Part shown: positions 1 through 9,067 of the stretch, piece after piece
Layout of the letters: every line of letters begins with the position of its first letter
Position numbering within the stretch: position 1 is the first letter of the stretch
DNA from: DATJPR01 sp963811705
Lineage (GTDB): Bacteria; Bacteroidota; Ignavibacteria; UBA10030; UBA6906
DNA length: 64,000 bases
Assembly (NCBI GenBank): GCA_963811705.1
Contig: CAWESL010000007.1
Location: 124,001 to 188,000, forward strand
Reading direction: 5' to 3'
Notes under the pieces: generated by a model
The model's database searches: none
Told to the model about the DNA's origin: nothing
Seen by the model: the letters and a program-made list of their open reading frames with translations, nothing else
Position numbers and translations under genes: made by a program

Positions 1-437
1 CCCTCCGGCCGCTCGCGGGGGCGATTGCCTCGCAAGTGTTCGCCTTCGGCCTATTCATTGCGTCAGTCTTCTCCGCAGCGATCCTCCCCCTTGCGACCGC
101 ATTCTACGTTTGCGAGGCCTTCGGTTTTGAGGCGGGGATCGACAAGAAATTCCTCGAGGCCCCGCAGTTCTACTCCCTGTTTACCGTGATTATTCTCATC
201 GCCGTCGTGATCATCCTCATTCCGAACGCCCCGTTGATTTCGATCACGATCGGAACACAGGTCCTCAACGCCATTCTTCTCCCCGTCGTCCTGATCTGCA
301 TGATGATTATCGTGAACAAAGTGGAGATCATGGAAGAGTACACCAACAGCCGACTGCAGAATATTATCGGCTGGTCGACGTCGATCATCCTGATCATCCT
401 CAGCAGTCTCTTGCTCTTCAGCGGCGGACTCTCCTAG
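1..437 (+). CDS. Nramp-family divalent metal transporter, C-terminal part
   Basis: This is the C-terminal end of a natural resistance-associated macrophage protein (Nramp/MntH type), an inner-membrane symporter that imports Mn2+ or Fe2+ with protons. The frame is open from base 3, so the gene starts outside the window. About 145 residues are visible, with roughly four hydrophobic segments. Family-typical stretches include LPLATAFYVCEAFG followed by KFLEAPQFY, and ILLPVVLICMM before the last membrane segment. The metal-coordinating motifs of the first and sixth helices lie upstream and cannot be checked. It ends in a TAG at 435-437 and is followed by the ada gene on the same strand after about 110 bases, with no clear terminator between. 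Confidence 0.85.
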   Translation, partial: LRPLAGAIASQVFAFGLFIASVFSAAILPLATAFYVCEAFGFEAGIDKKFLEAPQFYSLFTVIILIAVVIILIPNAPLISITIGTQVLNAILLPVVLICMMIIVNKVEIMEEYTNSRLQNIIGWSTSIILIILSSLLLFSGGLS

Positions 438-546
438 ACCGCGCGCCGTCCGGCCGCAACAATTCAATGTCGATTTTCCGGTGGATTTCCTTCGACGATT
501 TTTCCTCCTTGACACGTCCAATCGTCGATCATCCCATGGAGCGCTT

Positions 547-1608
547 ATGCAATCGTTGCCCCCTCAGTCGGAAATGGAGCAGGCCTATCTGACGCGCAAT
601 GCATCGTATGATGGCATCTTTGTCCTCGGCGTACGCTCGACAGGCATCTTCTGTCGCCCGTCGTGCGGCGCCCGCAAACCGAAGCCGTCGAACGTCGAAT
701 ATTTCCGCACAGCGCGCGAGGCCCTCTTCGCAGGGTTCCGACCGTGCAAACGCTGCAAGCCGATGATGGCCATCGGAGCCGTGCCGTCGTGGGTCGAGCG
801 CCTCTTTGCGGAAGTCGAACATGATCCGTCCCGGCGCATCAGCGACGCGGCCGTACGGAAGCTCGGGATCGATCCTGCGCGCGTGAGGCGCTATTTTCAG
901 AAGAACTTCGGGATGACCTTCCAGACCTACTGTCGGGGCCGGCGGCTGGGCGCTGCCCTGCAAGATATCCGCAATGGGGCACGCCTTGACGATGTGGCGC
1001 TCGGACACGGGTTCGAATCGCACAGCGGTTTCCGCGACGCCTTTGCGAAGACGTTCGGGACACCACCCGGGAAAGCCCGTTCAACGGAGAGCATCCTGTT
1101 CACATGGATTGAAAGTCCTCTCGGGGCGATGATCGCCGGTGCGACGTCGGATACCCTGGTCCTCCTGGAATTCACCGACCGGAGAATGCTTGCAGCCCAG
1201 ATCGCCACGCTCTTTCGCATCTTCAAGAGACCCATCCTCCCCGGTGAAAATGCCGTCCTGCGACAGCTCAGAAAAGAGCTCGCCGAATATTTTGACAGGA
1301 AGAGGAAACACTTTACGGTCCCGATCGACTTTCCCGGCAGCGAGTTTCAACAACAAGTCTGGCAAGCCCTGCGCAAGATCCCGTACGGCACCACCGTCTC
1401 CTACGAAGAACTCGCCAGATCCATCGGAAAGAAGAACGCCCAACGCGCTGTCGGCCATTCGAACGGACTGAATCGCATAGCGATTGTCGTCCCGTGCCAC
1501 CGGGTGATCAACAAAGGAGGGAAGCTCGGCGGATATGGTGGAGGGATCTGGCGGAAACAGGCCCTGCTGGAATTGGAACGGGGGGAGCGCCTCCTCCTCG
1601 TTGCCTGA
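547..1608 (+). CDS. ada: Ada: methylphosphotriester/O6-methylguanine-DNA methyltransferase and transcriptional activator
   Basis: Ada repairs alkylated DNA by taking methyl groups onto its own cysteines and then activates alkylation-repair genes. All three parts are present in 353 residues. The N-terminal zinc domain carries the four cysteines (FCRPSC near residues 36-40, PCKRC near 67-70), the first being the phosphotriester acceptor. An AraC-like DNA-binding region covers roughly residues 82-175. The C-terminal methyltransferase domain has the acceptor motif VVPCHRVI with Cys near 317. The ATG at 547 was chosen because GGAG lies five bases before it and the Ada fold begins just after. A longer in-frame GTG start at 481 would add 22 residues unlike the family. 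Confidence 0.93.
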   Translation: MQSLPPQSEMEQAYLTRNASYDGIFVLGVRSTGIFCRPSCGARKPKPSNVEYFRTAREALFAGFRPCKRCKPMMAIGAVPSWVERLFAEVEHDPSRRISDAAVRKLGIDPARVRRYFQKNFGMTFQTYCRGRRLGAALQDIRNGARLDDVALGHGFESHSGFRDAFAKTFGTPPGKARSTESILFTWIESPLGAMIAGATSDTLVLLEFTDRRMLAAQIATLFRIFKRPILPGENAVLRQLRKELAEYFDRKRKHFTVPIDFPGSEFQQQVWQALRKIPYGTTVSYEELARSIGKKNAQRAVGHSNGLNRIAIVVPCHRVINKGGKLGGYGGGIWRKQALLELERGERLLLVA

Positions 1609-1617
1609 GCGACACGG

Positions 1618-2115
1618 CTACCAGAGTCTGCGGAAGAGCCAGACCACGTATCTGAAGAGGTCAATCTGCGCGGATGGCATCCGCAACGCGGGATTGAAAT
1701 GGACCTCCTCATAACGCCTGGCGGTCATCGACATTTGCTCGAAAGCGGTCAACGGAGGCGGACGCCGTGGAAGCATGCCGCTCAAACCGGCGAGCATGGT
1801 GCGTCGTGATGCCCGCGGAGGCAACGAGAAGAGAAGTCCGCCGAGAACCATCCGGCGGCATAACGGGTTGCGGCGGAGATAGGCAGTCAGGTCTTGTGCG
1901 GAAATTTCTTCGACACTCCCGTCGGGGAAATTGAGAGCGAAGACGGATTGCAAAGATTCCGCCGGCGCAGTCCGGATGCTTCCCTGCTTCTCGACTTCTT
2001 GTGCATTCCGCACTGCCGTGTGGTTCGTGTCCAGGACTTCGATGGTATCCGAAGGACCGACGTCTCCTCCTTCACGAAGGAGACCCAGAAGGATTCCGAC
2101 CACGAGAGCGATCAT
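1618..2115 (-). CDS. Uncharacterised membrane-anchored protein
   Basis: I do not recognise this 165-residue protein. It begins with a short hydrophobic stretch (IALVVGILLGLL) that could be a membrane anchor, followed by a polar region. A second hydrophobic patch (MVLGGLLFSLPP) is flanked by arginines, and the C-terminus is basic and aromatic (FRYVVWLFRRLW). Its ATG lies four bases after the stop of the upstream small gene, which suggests translational coupling. It would be the last gene of the SDR, hydrolase and two-unknown-gene run. No catalytic motif is visible. A chance open frame cannot be excluded, although the tight spacing supports a real gene. Confidence 0.45.
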   Translation of the reverse strand: MIALVVGILLGLLREGGDVGPSDTIEVLDTNHTAVRNAQEVEKQGSIRTAPAESLQSVFALNFPDGSVEEISAQDLTAYLRRNPLCRRMVLGGLLFSLPPRASRRTMLAGLSGMLPRRPPPLTAFEQMSMTARRYEEVHFNPALRMPSAQIDLFRYVVWLFRRLW

Positions 2116-2119
2116 GACG

Positions 2120-2449
2120 TCAACCCAAGAACCGGGACCCGACGAAGTTTGCCCTCAAACGCGCGTGCAAATCCCCCCTCTCCTCTCCCTTGAATTCTCC
2201 TCCATGGTACCAGTTCTCCATTGAGAAATCAAGGCTGATGCCCGGAGCAGGATCCCAAGCTGCGTCTTCGATCTCCACGTGAACCATCGTCTTGGAGTTG
2301 AGGACACTGCTACCGGAGAACATGAACTGCTTGTCGGACGATGGCTCATGGCCGAGAGAATCCCCGGCATCGTTCTGCACGGGCTCCGCGATCTTCACCA
2401 TGACGCCATAATAGCCGGCGACCGTTTCCTGAGGGAGCGCCATGGGCAT
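2120..2449 (-). CDS. Uncharacterised small protein
   Basis: About 109 residues with no recognised family, signal peptide or membrane segment. The composition is soluble, rich in acidic and small residues, and looks protein-like rather than random (for example SSVLNSKTMVHVEIEDAAWD). The start is uncertain: a GTG at 2455 and ATG codons at 2449 and 2443 are all possible. The gene begins about 30 bases after the stop of the metallo-beta-lactamase-fold gene and ends four bases before the next start, so it sits snugly in a minus-strand operon. It could be the surviving part of a longer gene. Function unknown. Confidence 0.4.
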   Translation of the reverse strand: MPMALPQETVAGYYGVMVKIAEPVQNDAGDSLGHEPSSDKQFMFSGSSVLNSKTMVHVEIEDAAWDPAPGISLDFSMENWYHGGEFKGEERGDLHARLRANFVGSRFLG

Positions 2450-2483
2450 GACCACTGCTCCATTCTTCCGGCACCCGACGCGC

Positions 2484-3218
2484 CTATTTCATCGCACGTA
2501 TTCGAACCTCGATCTCCTTCTCTCCGCTGAGTAGGGTGACAAGTTTCGCAGGATCCGTTTCACCATAATGGTACGGGTAGAGGATCTTCGGTTTGAACGC
2601 TTTCGCCGCATCGGCGACCATTTCCGGCGTCATGGTATAGGGGAGATTCATCGGCAGGAAGGCACAGTCAATTCCCTTGAGCGCCTTCATCTCGGGAGTG
2701 TTCTCGGTGTCGCCGGCGACATAGACCCGCGTGGTCCCGAACGTGATGACATACCCGTTCCCCTCCCCCTTCGGATGGTACGGGAGCCCATTGTCCCGCT
2801 TGTGCACAAGATTGTACGCAGGCACGGCTTCGATGGAAATCCCGAGTTCGGTTCGCGTGTCACCATTCTGCATCACGATGCTGCCAGGGATGTCGTTTCC
2901 ACAGGCGCGGGTCAGAATCACGATCGTACCTTTTTTTGCCACTGCCTCAATCGCCTTGGGCTCGAAATGGTCGCCGTGCTGATGAGTGACAAGAACCAGG
3001 TCGGCTTTCGGGAGCGATCCGTAGTCTGCATAGCGGCTCACGGGATCGATATAGATTGTTTTGCCCTCGAAGACGAACATCAGCGACGCATGGCCGAAAA
3101 ATGTTATCTTGAGGTCACCTTTCGAAGTCTTCAGCACGTCCGTTTGAAAACCGGATGGTCCTCCTGTCGCGCCGGAGGCGACCAGGGAAAATACGAGAGG
3201 GAAGGCGGAGAGTGTCAT
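2484..3218 (-). CDS. Exported metallo-beta-lactamase-fold hydrolase (UlaG-like)
   Basis: A 244-residue metal-dependent hydrolase of the metallo-beta-lactamase fold, closest in layout to the UPF0173/UlaG-like group. The first 20 residues are hydrophobic and end in small residues, so it is probably exported. The metal site is visible as THQHGDHF near residue 80. Later family features are VYVAGDTENTPE, where the aspartate bridges the metals, and the C-terminal YPYHYGETDP histidine. An AGGAGG lies just before the ATG at 3218. It starts 17 bases after the stop of the upstream SDR gene, so the two are probably cotranscribed. The substrate is unknown; the group includes lactonase-like and phosphodiesterase-like enzymes. 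Confidence 0.85.
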   Translation of the reverse strand: MTLSAFPLVFSLVASGATGGPSGFQTDVLKTSKGDLKITFFGHASLMFVFEGKTIYIDPVSRYADYGSLPKADLVLVTHQHGDHFEPKAIEAVAKKGTIVILTRACGNDIPGSIVMQNGDTRTELGISIEAVPAYNLVHKRDNGLPYHPKGEGNGYVITFGTTRVYVAGDTENTPEMKALKGIDCAFLPMNLPYTMTPEMVADAAKAFKPKILYPYHYGETDPAKLVTLLSGEKEIEVRIRAMK

Positions 3219-3235
3219 TGCAGATTCCTCCTATG

Positions 3236-3967
3236 TTACGAGAGCGGATCCATGAACTGTTCCTTGGTTTCCTGCCGGACCGCATCGAGGATCCTCAGGG
3301 CCACGAATTCGGGAGTATCGACGGGCTGACCGCTCACCGGTGCACCAGACCGTTGCTGTTGCCGCATGCGTTGATCTCCAAGCGAATTTCTACCGAAATT
3401 CGTCGAGGTCATCCTCGGGAAAACGGAAAGGACGCGGATATTATCCCGTTCCAGCTCGACGCGCGCAGTGTCGGAAAGCATATTCAAGGCCGCTTTCGTC
3501 GCCGCATACGCCCCCAGGCCGGGGAGACGCATTTTCGATACCATCGAGCTGACGTTCACAATGACGCCGCCGCCGCGTTCACGCATCGCCGGCACGACAG
3601 CCTGGATCGCGTACAACACGCCGAAAATATTGAGGTCGAGGATTTGGCGGAAGTGATCGATGTTGATCTCGGCTATCGCGCCTGCGGCTGCCTGCCCCGC
3701 ATTGTTGATGAGAACGTCGACACCGCCAAAGGAGCGAATCGTTTGTTCGACGAGGGATGAGACGGCACTCCGATTCCGCATGTCGGCAACGACGGAGAAG
3801 ACTTTGCACCCTTCCTGCAGCAACTCACGAGCGATGATCTCCAGCCTGTCCTGCGTACGCGCCGCAAGCGTGACATTCGCCCCGGTCCGCGCAAAGAGCT
3901 TGGCTGTCGCTTCACCAATTCCTGCCGAGGCTCCGGTCACGAGCACCGATTTTCCCTTGACTTCCAT
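3236..3967 (-). CDS. Short-chain dehydrogenase/reductase (SDR)
   Basis: A classical SDR of 243 residues that would use NAD(P)H to reduce or oxidise a carbonyl or alcohol. The nucleotide-binding glycine motif TGASAGIGEAT is near residue 11. NNAG is near residue 86, a catalytic serine lies in NVSSMVS, and the catalytic tyrosine and lysine are in YAATK. An arginine in LAARTQ at the end of the second strand suggests NADPH preference (inference). AAGGAGATACG precedes the ATG. It heads a minus-strand run with the hydrolase and two unknown genes, and is divergent from the nitroreductase-like gene. The substrate cannot be told from sequence. Confidence 0.9.
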   Translation of the reverse strand: MEVKGKSVLVTGASAGIGEATAKLFARTGANVTLAARTQDRLEIIARELLQEGCKVFSVVADMRNRSAVSSLVEQTIRSFGGVDVLINNAGQAAAGAIAEINIDHFRQILDLNIFGVLYAIQAVVPAMRERGGGVIVNVSSMVSKMRLPGLGAYAATKAALNMLSDTARVELERDNIRVLSVFPRMTSTNFGRNSLGDQRMRQQQRSGAPVSGQPVDTPEFVALRILDAVRQETKEQFMDPLS

Positions 3968-4219
3968 CGTATCTCCTTTCTTGACGGTTGAGCCTTCTCA
4001 AAATTCTTTCTCCCGCTCTGAGCGGCCACCGGAGTGATGGACCGAGTTCCGCCATAGTATACTCATGCGATCAACACACATGCAACATGACCGCCTCGCT
4101 CTTCAATGGCTGATATTCATTTAACATGATGGGCCGGGTGTTTGATTCCGTGGGCGAAATTCTGTACCCTTGCACGATTTCTCCCTATGCTCTCTCCACC
4201 ATTCTCGGAGGTTCCGACC

Positions 4220-4885
4220 GTGAAGACCTCGATATCCGTTATGATCACTCTTTCGCTCCTCACCCTCGATGCAACGTTCGCACAGGATTCCCTCATCGTG
4301 AAACTCCCGCCCGTATCGATGACGCATGACAAGCCGTTCATGCAGGCATTGCGCGAGAGAAAAAGCACCCGGGAGTTCCGAAGCGAGAAACTCAGCATTC
4401 AGGATCTCTCAAATCTTCTTTGGTGCGCCAATGGGGTGAACAGACCCGACACCAAGCACCGGACAGTCCCGACTGCGATGAACAAGCAGGACATCGACGT
4501 GTATGTGGTGTCGCAAGAGGGAATCTACCGCTACGATCCATTTGGAAATGCCCTGTGGCTGATCCGCGCTGGAGACTTCCGGGCTGCGACAGGGAGCCAG
4601 GACTTCGTGGCCAAGGCCCCTGTGAATCTGGTCTACGTCTCAGATTACACCAAAATGAACTTCACCGCAGAAGAATCAGGCAAGCTGTGGATGGCCAGCA
4701 TTGAGGCGGGGCACTGTTCGCAGAATGTCTATCTTTACGGGGCGGTTGCAGGACTCGGCGTCGTCGTCCGGGCATCGATTGACAGGGAACGAATCGCCAC
4801 CGTACTCGGCCTGGGCCCCGAACAGCATGTCGTCCTCGCGCAAACGGTCGGGAATCCTCTCGTGAAATCACGAAGCGATCAATGA
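4220..4885 (+). CDS. Secreted nitroreductase-family protein (SagB-type)
   Basis: A nitroreductase-fold FMN protein of about 221 residues. The fold begins with MQALRERKSTREF, the conserved region that contacts the FMN phosphate, continues through LSNLLWCANGVNRPD, and ends with GLGPEQHVVLAQTVGNP. This resembles the SagB-type dehydrogenase subgroup often found as stand-alone exported proteins. The start was placed at the GTG at 4220 because GGAGG stands nine bases before it and a clean signal peptide follows (ISVMITLSLLTLDATFA, then QDS). An upstream ATG in frame would add 26 residues before that signal. The physiological substrate is unknown. No peptide substrate or cyclodehydratase gene lies nearby, so a toxin-type SagB role is unlikely. 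Confidence 0.8.
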   Translation: MKTSISVMITLSLLTLDATFAQDSLIVKLPPVSMTHDKPFMQALRERKSTREFRSEKLSIQDLSNLLWCANGVNRPDTKHRTVPTAMNKQDIDVYVVSQEGIYRYDPFGNALWLIRAGDFRAATGSQDFVAKAPVNLVYVSDYTKMNFTAEESGKLWMASIEAGHCSQNVYLYGAVAGLGVVVRASIDRERIATVLGLGPEQHVVLAQTVGNPLVKSRSDQ

Positions 4886-4898
4886 CACGGGAATCCTG

Positions 4899-7784
4899 CT
4901 AGGCCGGTTGGATGGGGATCAGCACGTTGAACGTCGTGCCATGCTTGCGCACAATGGAAAGCTTCGCGTCGATCTGATCGGCGAGCATCGCCACGAGGCT
5001 GAGTCCGAGCGATGTCAGGCCGGTGAAATCCACCTCCTCAGGAAGTCCCACCCCGTCGTCCTGCACGGTGAGGGACATCGTTGACGGATCCACCACGTGA
5101 CAGGAGACTTTGACCTTCCCCGAACCGCGCCCCTGGAAGGCGTATTTGTAGGAGTTCGTCAGCAATTCGTTGACGATAAGACCGCACGGGACTGCCTGAT
5201 CCAACCCCACGGCAATAGTGTCCACTTCCACCTCCGTAATCACCCCGGGAGGACCGTAACTCGAGCCGACGGATTGGATCAGGTCCTTGAGGTAGATCCC
5301 AAAATCGATCGAGGAGAGGTGTTCGGATTGATAGAGGTTCTGGTGAACCTTCCCCATGGCCTGGATCCGGGACTTGGTTTCCTCGAACAGTGCAACGTCT
5401 TCCTTTGCCTTGACAAACCGTGACTGAAGACTGAGCAGGCCCGCCACCACGTTGAGATTGTTCTTCACGCGATGATAGACCTCCTTCAGAAGGACCTCTT
5501 TTTCCTTGAGTGACGTCTGGAGCTGCCGCTCCGCTTCGAGGCGATCGGTGACATCGTGAAGGATCGCAAAGAGCATGGTCCGGCCATGGGACACGATGGG
5601 GCTCGCATGGATTTCCACATCGCGGACCGATCCATCAGCGATCTTGTGACGAACAAAGAACGTATCCCGTTCTTCCCGCTGCGCCTGCGTCAGCAACTCG
5701 CGGACCACGCCTTCGGGGCGAACGTTGAACGCGAACACGTTCATGGTCTTCAATTGCTCCAACGGATACCCGTAAAATGCCGCTGCGGTCGGGTTTGCAT
5801 CTGCAATTTCACCGCTAACCGGGTCTACCAGTAACATGACCGTGGCATTTTTCTGGAACATCATTTCCAGCATCGCTTCGCGTTGGTGGATCAACGCTTG
5901 AGCGCGTTTGCGTTCACTGATATCGCGCAAAATCCCGACGGAACCGGTCACATCACCCTTTCTGTTGCGGGTCAAGGTGATGAGTGCGGAGACATCGATC
6001 CTCCTGCCCGTTTTGGTGACGTGGACAACTTCAAGATCGACAGCCCCGTTTTCCTGGAGGTGGCGGGACATTTCCTCATGCGACATCGTGGGAAACTCGG
6101 CCTTCAGAAGGTCATAGACCACCTTGCCGATCGCTTCCTCCCGGGTCCAGCCGTACCGCAATTCGGCGCTCCGGTTCCAGCTCGCAATATGAAACGCGTT
6201 GTCAGTTGACACCACGGCATCCGACACGAGCTCGAACAGCTCGGCCTGGGATTCAAGCGTCTTCAGCGCCTCCCGTTCTTTTGTGATGTCCGTGAACGAC
6301 GTGGCGACAGCGTACGGGACCGCGGCGTGCCGTTCGAGAAGCGGTTGCGAATTGACGCGGATCCATGTGGTCGTGCCGGCCACACCCACGAATCCCATGA
6401 CGACGCCGAGGATGGGTTTCCCGGAGCGAAGACACTTCGTGGGAGGAGCATCCTCCGGGGGGACCGCCGTTCCGCTGTGATCCAGGAGAACCCGGTTCCC
6501 GGCAAAGCCGTTTCGTCCGACAATTTCGTTCCGCCGAAGATTCAGAATTGATTCTGCGCTCCGGTTACAGTCGAGGACTGTCCCTGCAGCGTCTTGAAGA
6601 ATGACGCCTTCGTGAAGCGACGTCACGACGGTGCGATAACGTTCCTCGCTCTCCCGAAGCGCACGTTCCGCCGTCTTCCGGTCTGTGATATCGCGGACGA
6701 CCACCAGAAACACCTTCTTCCCGCCATAGACCAGGGGGGAAGCGGCGACTTCGACATCGATCGTCGTCCCATCCATCCGGATGAACCGCTCCTCGATTAC
6801 CGGAACGTTCGCTCCCTCATCGGTCATTGCAGCAAAACGTTTCCCCACGATTTCGCGCGAATCCGGATGGATAAAGTCGATGATCGGGACAGCATAGAGT
6901 TGCTCGACGGTCTTGGCTCTCATTATTCCCAGGGAGGCGGGGTTGGCATATAGAATTCGCCCCTTGTCGTGAATGATGATGCCATTCGGAGAAATCTCGA
7001 TGACTTTCCGGTAGCGTTCCTCGCTGTCACGAAGGGCGTCCTCCGCCACTTTCCGATTGGTAATATCGTTGAGCGTTCCGGTCACCCCCAGGATTTCGCC
7101 CGTGTCGGTACGCATGAGGCGGGTATAGACTTCCACCCACCGCGCCTCCGCATCCTTCGTCGTGTAGCGGAGTTCAAGCCGTTGCGTGTCGGCTTCTCCC
7201 CTGACAAGGCGTTGGAACTCTTCAAATACTCTCGTTCGATCCCCGGCGTGAATGTAGTCCACGAACTGTTTGCCGATGCTCTCTTCAACGTCGAACCCGG
7301 TAACATTTTTCCACGCCGGATTGAGGAACACCCACGCCCCCGCAGTATCGATTTGAAAAACCACTTCCCGCAGATTATCGACCACGCGCTGATACCGATC
7401 ATCGACCGTGCCCGCGGTATGCCTGCGTGAATGATCGGCCGCGATCTCCTCTACCGTCCCTTCGATGCTGTGAACGGTCCCGTCAACATCGCGGATAACC
7501 ACTCTGCTCTCCCGGACCCGAACCGGTGTGCCGACTTTATTTAGCCAGGTGGATTCGACGCCGCTGAGGTCGAGGAGTTCCTTTCCCTGCTCCTCCGGCG
7601 CCTGAAGTGAACGAAGGTGCTCCTGGAGTGGGGACTTCTGTAACTCGGCGAACGATGTGAAACCCAGGAAGGTGACCAGCGTCCTGTTTGCATAGCGCAA
7701 CGATCCGTCGGGATCAATCCGATAGATGCCAACAGGTGCGTCGTCGAGGATTGAGTGATACGGAGGGAAAGTTCGTGAAGGCAT
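4899..7784 (-). CDS. Six-PAS cytoplasmic sensor histidine kinase (HisKA_2/HWE-like)
   Basis: A large soluble sensor kinase of about 961 residues with no membrane helix. Six PAS domains can be counted, each opening with an ERYRKV- or FELVSD-like helix and most closing with DITxRK or DISERK, the PAS-to-PAC boundary. They are followed by a coiled linker and a dimerisation/phospho-acceptor helix LLKEVYHRVKNNLNVVAGLLS. That H-R-V-K-N-N motif is typical of HisKA_2/HWE kinases. A HATPase domain follows, with NELLTNSYKYAF and DDGVGLPEE. ATG 7784 was chosen because GGAG precedes it; an ATG at 7850 would add 22 residues and has no such site. No response regulator is adjacent, so the partner is elsewhere. 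Confidence 0.9.
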   Translation of the reverse strand: MPSRTFPPYHSILDDAPVGIYRIDPDGSLRYANRTLVTFLGFTSFAELQKSPLQEHLRSLQAPEEQGKELLDLSGVESTWLNKVGTPVRVRESRVVIRDVDGTVHSIEGTVEEIAADHSRRHTAGTVDDRYQRVVDNLREVVFQIDTAGAWVFLNPAWKNVTGFDVEESIGKQFVDYIHAGDRTRVFEEFQRLVRGEADTQRLELRYTTKDAEARWVEVYTRLMRTDTGEILGVTGTLNDITNRKVAEDALRDSEERYRKVIEISPNGIIIHDKGRILYANPASLGIMRAKTVEQLYAVPIIDFIHPDSREIVGKRFAAMTDEGANVPVIEERFIRMDGTTIDVEVAASPLVYGGKKVFLVVVRDITDRKTAERALRESEERYRTVVTSLHEGVILQDAAGTVLDCNRSAESILNLRRNEIVGRNGFAGNRVLLDHSGTAVPPEDAPPTKCLRSGKPILGVVMGFVGVAGTTTWIRVNSQPLLERHAAVPYAVATSFTDITKEREALKTLESQAELFELVSDAVVSTDNAFHIASWNRSAELRYGWTREEAIGKVVYDLLKAEFPTMSHEEMSRHLQENGAVDLEVVHVTKTGRRIDVSALITLTRNRKGDVTGSVGILRDISERKRAQALIHQREAMLEMMFQKNATVMLLVDPVSGEIADANPTAAAFYGYPLEQLKTMNVFAFNVRPEGVVRELLTQAQREERDTFFVRHKIADGSVRDVEIHASPIVSHGRTMLFAILHDVTDRLEAERQLQTSLKEKEVLLKEVYHRVKNNLNVVAGLLSLQSRFVKAKEDVALFEETKSRIQAMGKVHQNLYQSEHLSSIDFGIYLKDLIQSVGSSYGPPGVITEVEVDTIAVGLDQAVPCGLIVNELLTNSYKYAFQGRGSGKVKVSCHVVDPSTMSLTVQDDGVGLPEEVDFTGLTSLGLSLVAMLADQIDAKLSIVRKHGTTFNVLIPIQPA

Positions 7785-7956
7785 GCGATCGCTCCAGTCA
7801 AAAGCTTGCAGGGCTAAATCACGGTTCTCCGGTCCGGATCGGACGACCATCGTTCGTCAGGAAACCACGGAGCAGGAACTGACATCGCCGCACGACCTCC
7901 AGGAGGATCGACTCGAAGATACTACTTTTCCATCAAAGGAAGAGGGTGCAAACGAC

Positions 7957-7987
7957 ACCCGGCACTCCTCGGTGTGAAGTGCCGGGT
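7957..7987 (-). terminator. Hairpin after the YXWGXW-repeat gene
   Basis: A perfect 10-bp inverted repeat (ACCCGGCACT and its complement, 11-base loop) lies about 55 bases past the stop of the minus-strand gene ending at 8043. On that strand it is followed by GTCGTTTGC, a weak T tract, so termination is likely but not certain. Confidence 0.5.
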
Positions 7988-8042
7988 TCAACATCTGCAA
8001 CAGCCTCACGCGCACAAGCGTCCATTCAGAAGAACGAGAGCA

Positions 8043-8444
8043 TTATCTCTGACGACCTTCGTGTCCGTCGTGCCCCCTCCCTCCCCGATCATACCGTTCG
8101 TGGCGGTCCCGATCCCGACCGCGATGATTTTCCCAGTAGCCTTCCCTCCAGGCCCAGCCCCTCTGAGAATGCATCCAACGGCCGTCTCTCCAAGCGAAAC
8201 CGGGTCTCTCGGCCACCCACCGTCCATCGCACCACTCATAATGATTTCTTACCCTGTTCCAGGCCCAATACCCATGCATCCACACCGCATGGGCAAAAGG
8301 TGGCGGGCCAACGCGTTCGTACCTTACTGCCGGAGGGCCAACGCGTACGCCGAACCCTATCGCTACCTGCGAGAACGATGGGGCAGGAGCAACGAATGAA
8401 ACCAGTGCCAGCGCAAAGGCGGAGACCATCAAACGCATTTTCAT
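8043..8444 (-). CDS. Secreted YXWGXW-repeat protein
   Basis: A 133-residue exported protein with a signal peptide (MRLMVSAFALALVSFVAPAPSFSQ). It has repeated Trp/Gly/Tyr units such as WMHGYWAWN, GRWVAERPGFAWRDGRW and WAWREGYW, typical of the YXWGXW repeat family. The C-terminus is rich in Arg, His, Gly and Asp (RGRDRDRHERYDRGGRGHDG), which could bind metal or polyanions (inference). The ATG at 8444 has GGAGG upstream and places the signal peptide at the N-terminus; a longer frame exists but lacks sense as protein. Members of this family are small periplasmic or surface proteins of unknown role. It stands alone between the sensor kinase and the YkgJ-type gene. Confidence 0.8.
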   Translation of the reverse strand: MKMRLMVSAFALALVSFVAPAPSFSQVAIGFGVRVGPPAVRYERVGPPPFAHAVWMHGYWAWNRVRNHYEWCDGRWVAERPGFAWRDGRWMHSQRGWAWREGYWENHRGRDRDRHERYDRGGRGHDGHEGRQR

Positions 8445-8625
8445 GACTTTTCCTCCCGTTGTAAGTGAAGCATGCTGGCTTGGGAAGGTCAAGAGGTGTG
8501 CCAGACTCCAGAGCGCGATTTCGCGCAGCGTACGGGAATTCCTCGTTTCATGGATGTTCAGTTTTGTCACCCAACGTCCTCGGCAGTAGACAGTCCCGTG
8601 AGAACATCTCCGCGAGCGAAGAGAC

Positions 8626-8976
8626 CTACAGGCCCAGGAGAATGCGGCCTCGATCCCAGACGCGCATGTCGAGTCTCCCTAACTGATGGAACTCTCTTGC
8701 CTCTTCAAAAGTAAAGCGCCGGGCTATGACCCGGCAGTCGGCTGAACGACACAAGGACGGAGCGTTGTCGTGGATGCTGCAGCCGTTCTCTGCGAGATAG
8801 ATGCAATCTCCGTTCGGTTGATGCGCTATCATGCGGGCATCCGCAATGGACGGATGAGGTTCGGTATGGTAGGTTTCCGATTCGTCATCCGGGAGCACTC
8901 GGATCGCATCGCCCTGACAGCACAAGGTACAGCCATTGCACGGAACGGAGCGCGCGGGATTCTTCGGCCGGGGCAT
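8626..8976 (-). CDS. YkgJ-family cysteine-cluster protein
   Basis: A 116-residue protein of the YkgJ/CxxCxxCC family, presumed to bind zinc or an Fe-S cluster. Conserved cysteines are seen in PCNGCTLCCQGD near the N-terminus, then NGCSIHD and PSLCRSADC. The ATG at 8976 follows GGAG; a TTG further upstream would add 13 residues. The molecular role of this family is not established. It lies just downstream of a second cysteine-rich gene on the same strand. Confidence 0.85.
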   Translation of the reverse strand: MPRPKNPARSVPCNGCTLCCQGDAIRVLPDDESETYHTEPHPSIADARMIAHQPNGDCIYLAENGCSIHDNAPSLCRSADCRVIARRFTFEEAREFHQLGRLDMRVWDRGRILLGL

Positions 8977-9067
8977 GAGGGTTTTCACTCCTGGAACATT
9001 CCTGCGATGTTCCAAGAGTACGGAATCAAGGTGAGGAGAACAAGATCCCGCGCACGTTGTGTTCCGG

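Noticed and set aside
4220..4885. A SagB-type peptide-toxin (TOMM) cluster
   Set aside because: The nitroreductase-like gene stands alone with a signal peptide. No cyclodehydratase, YcaO gene or precursor peptide is nearby.
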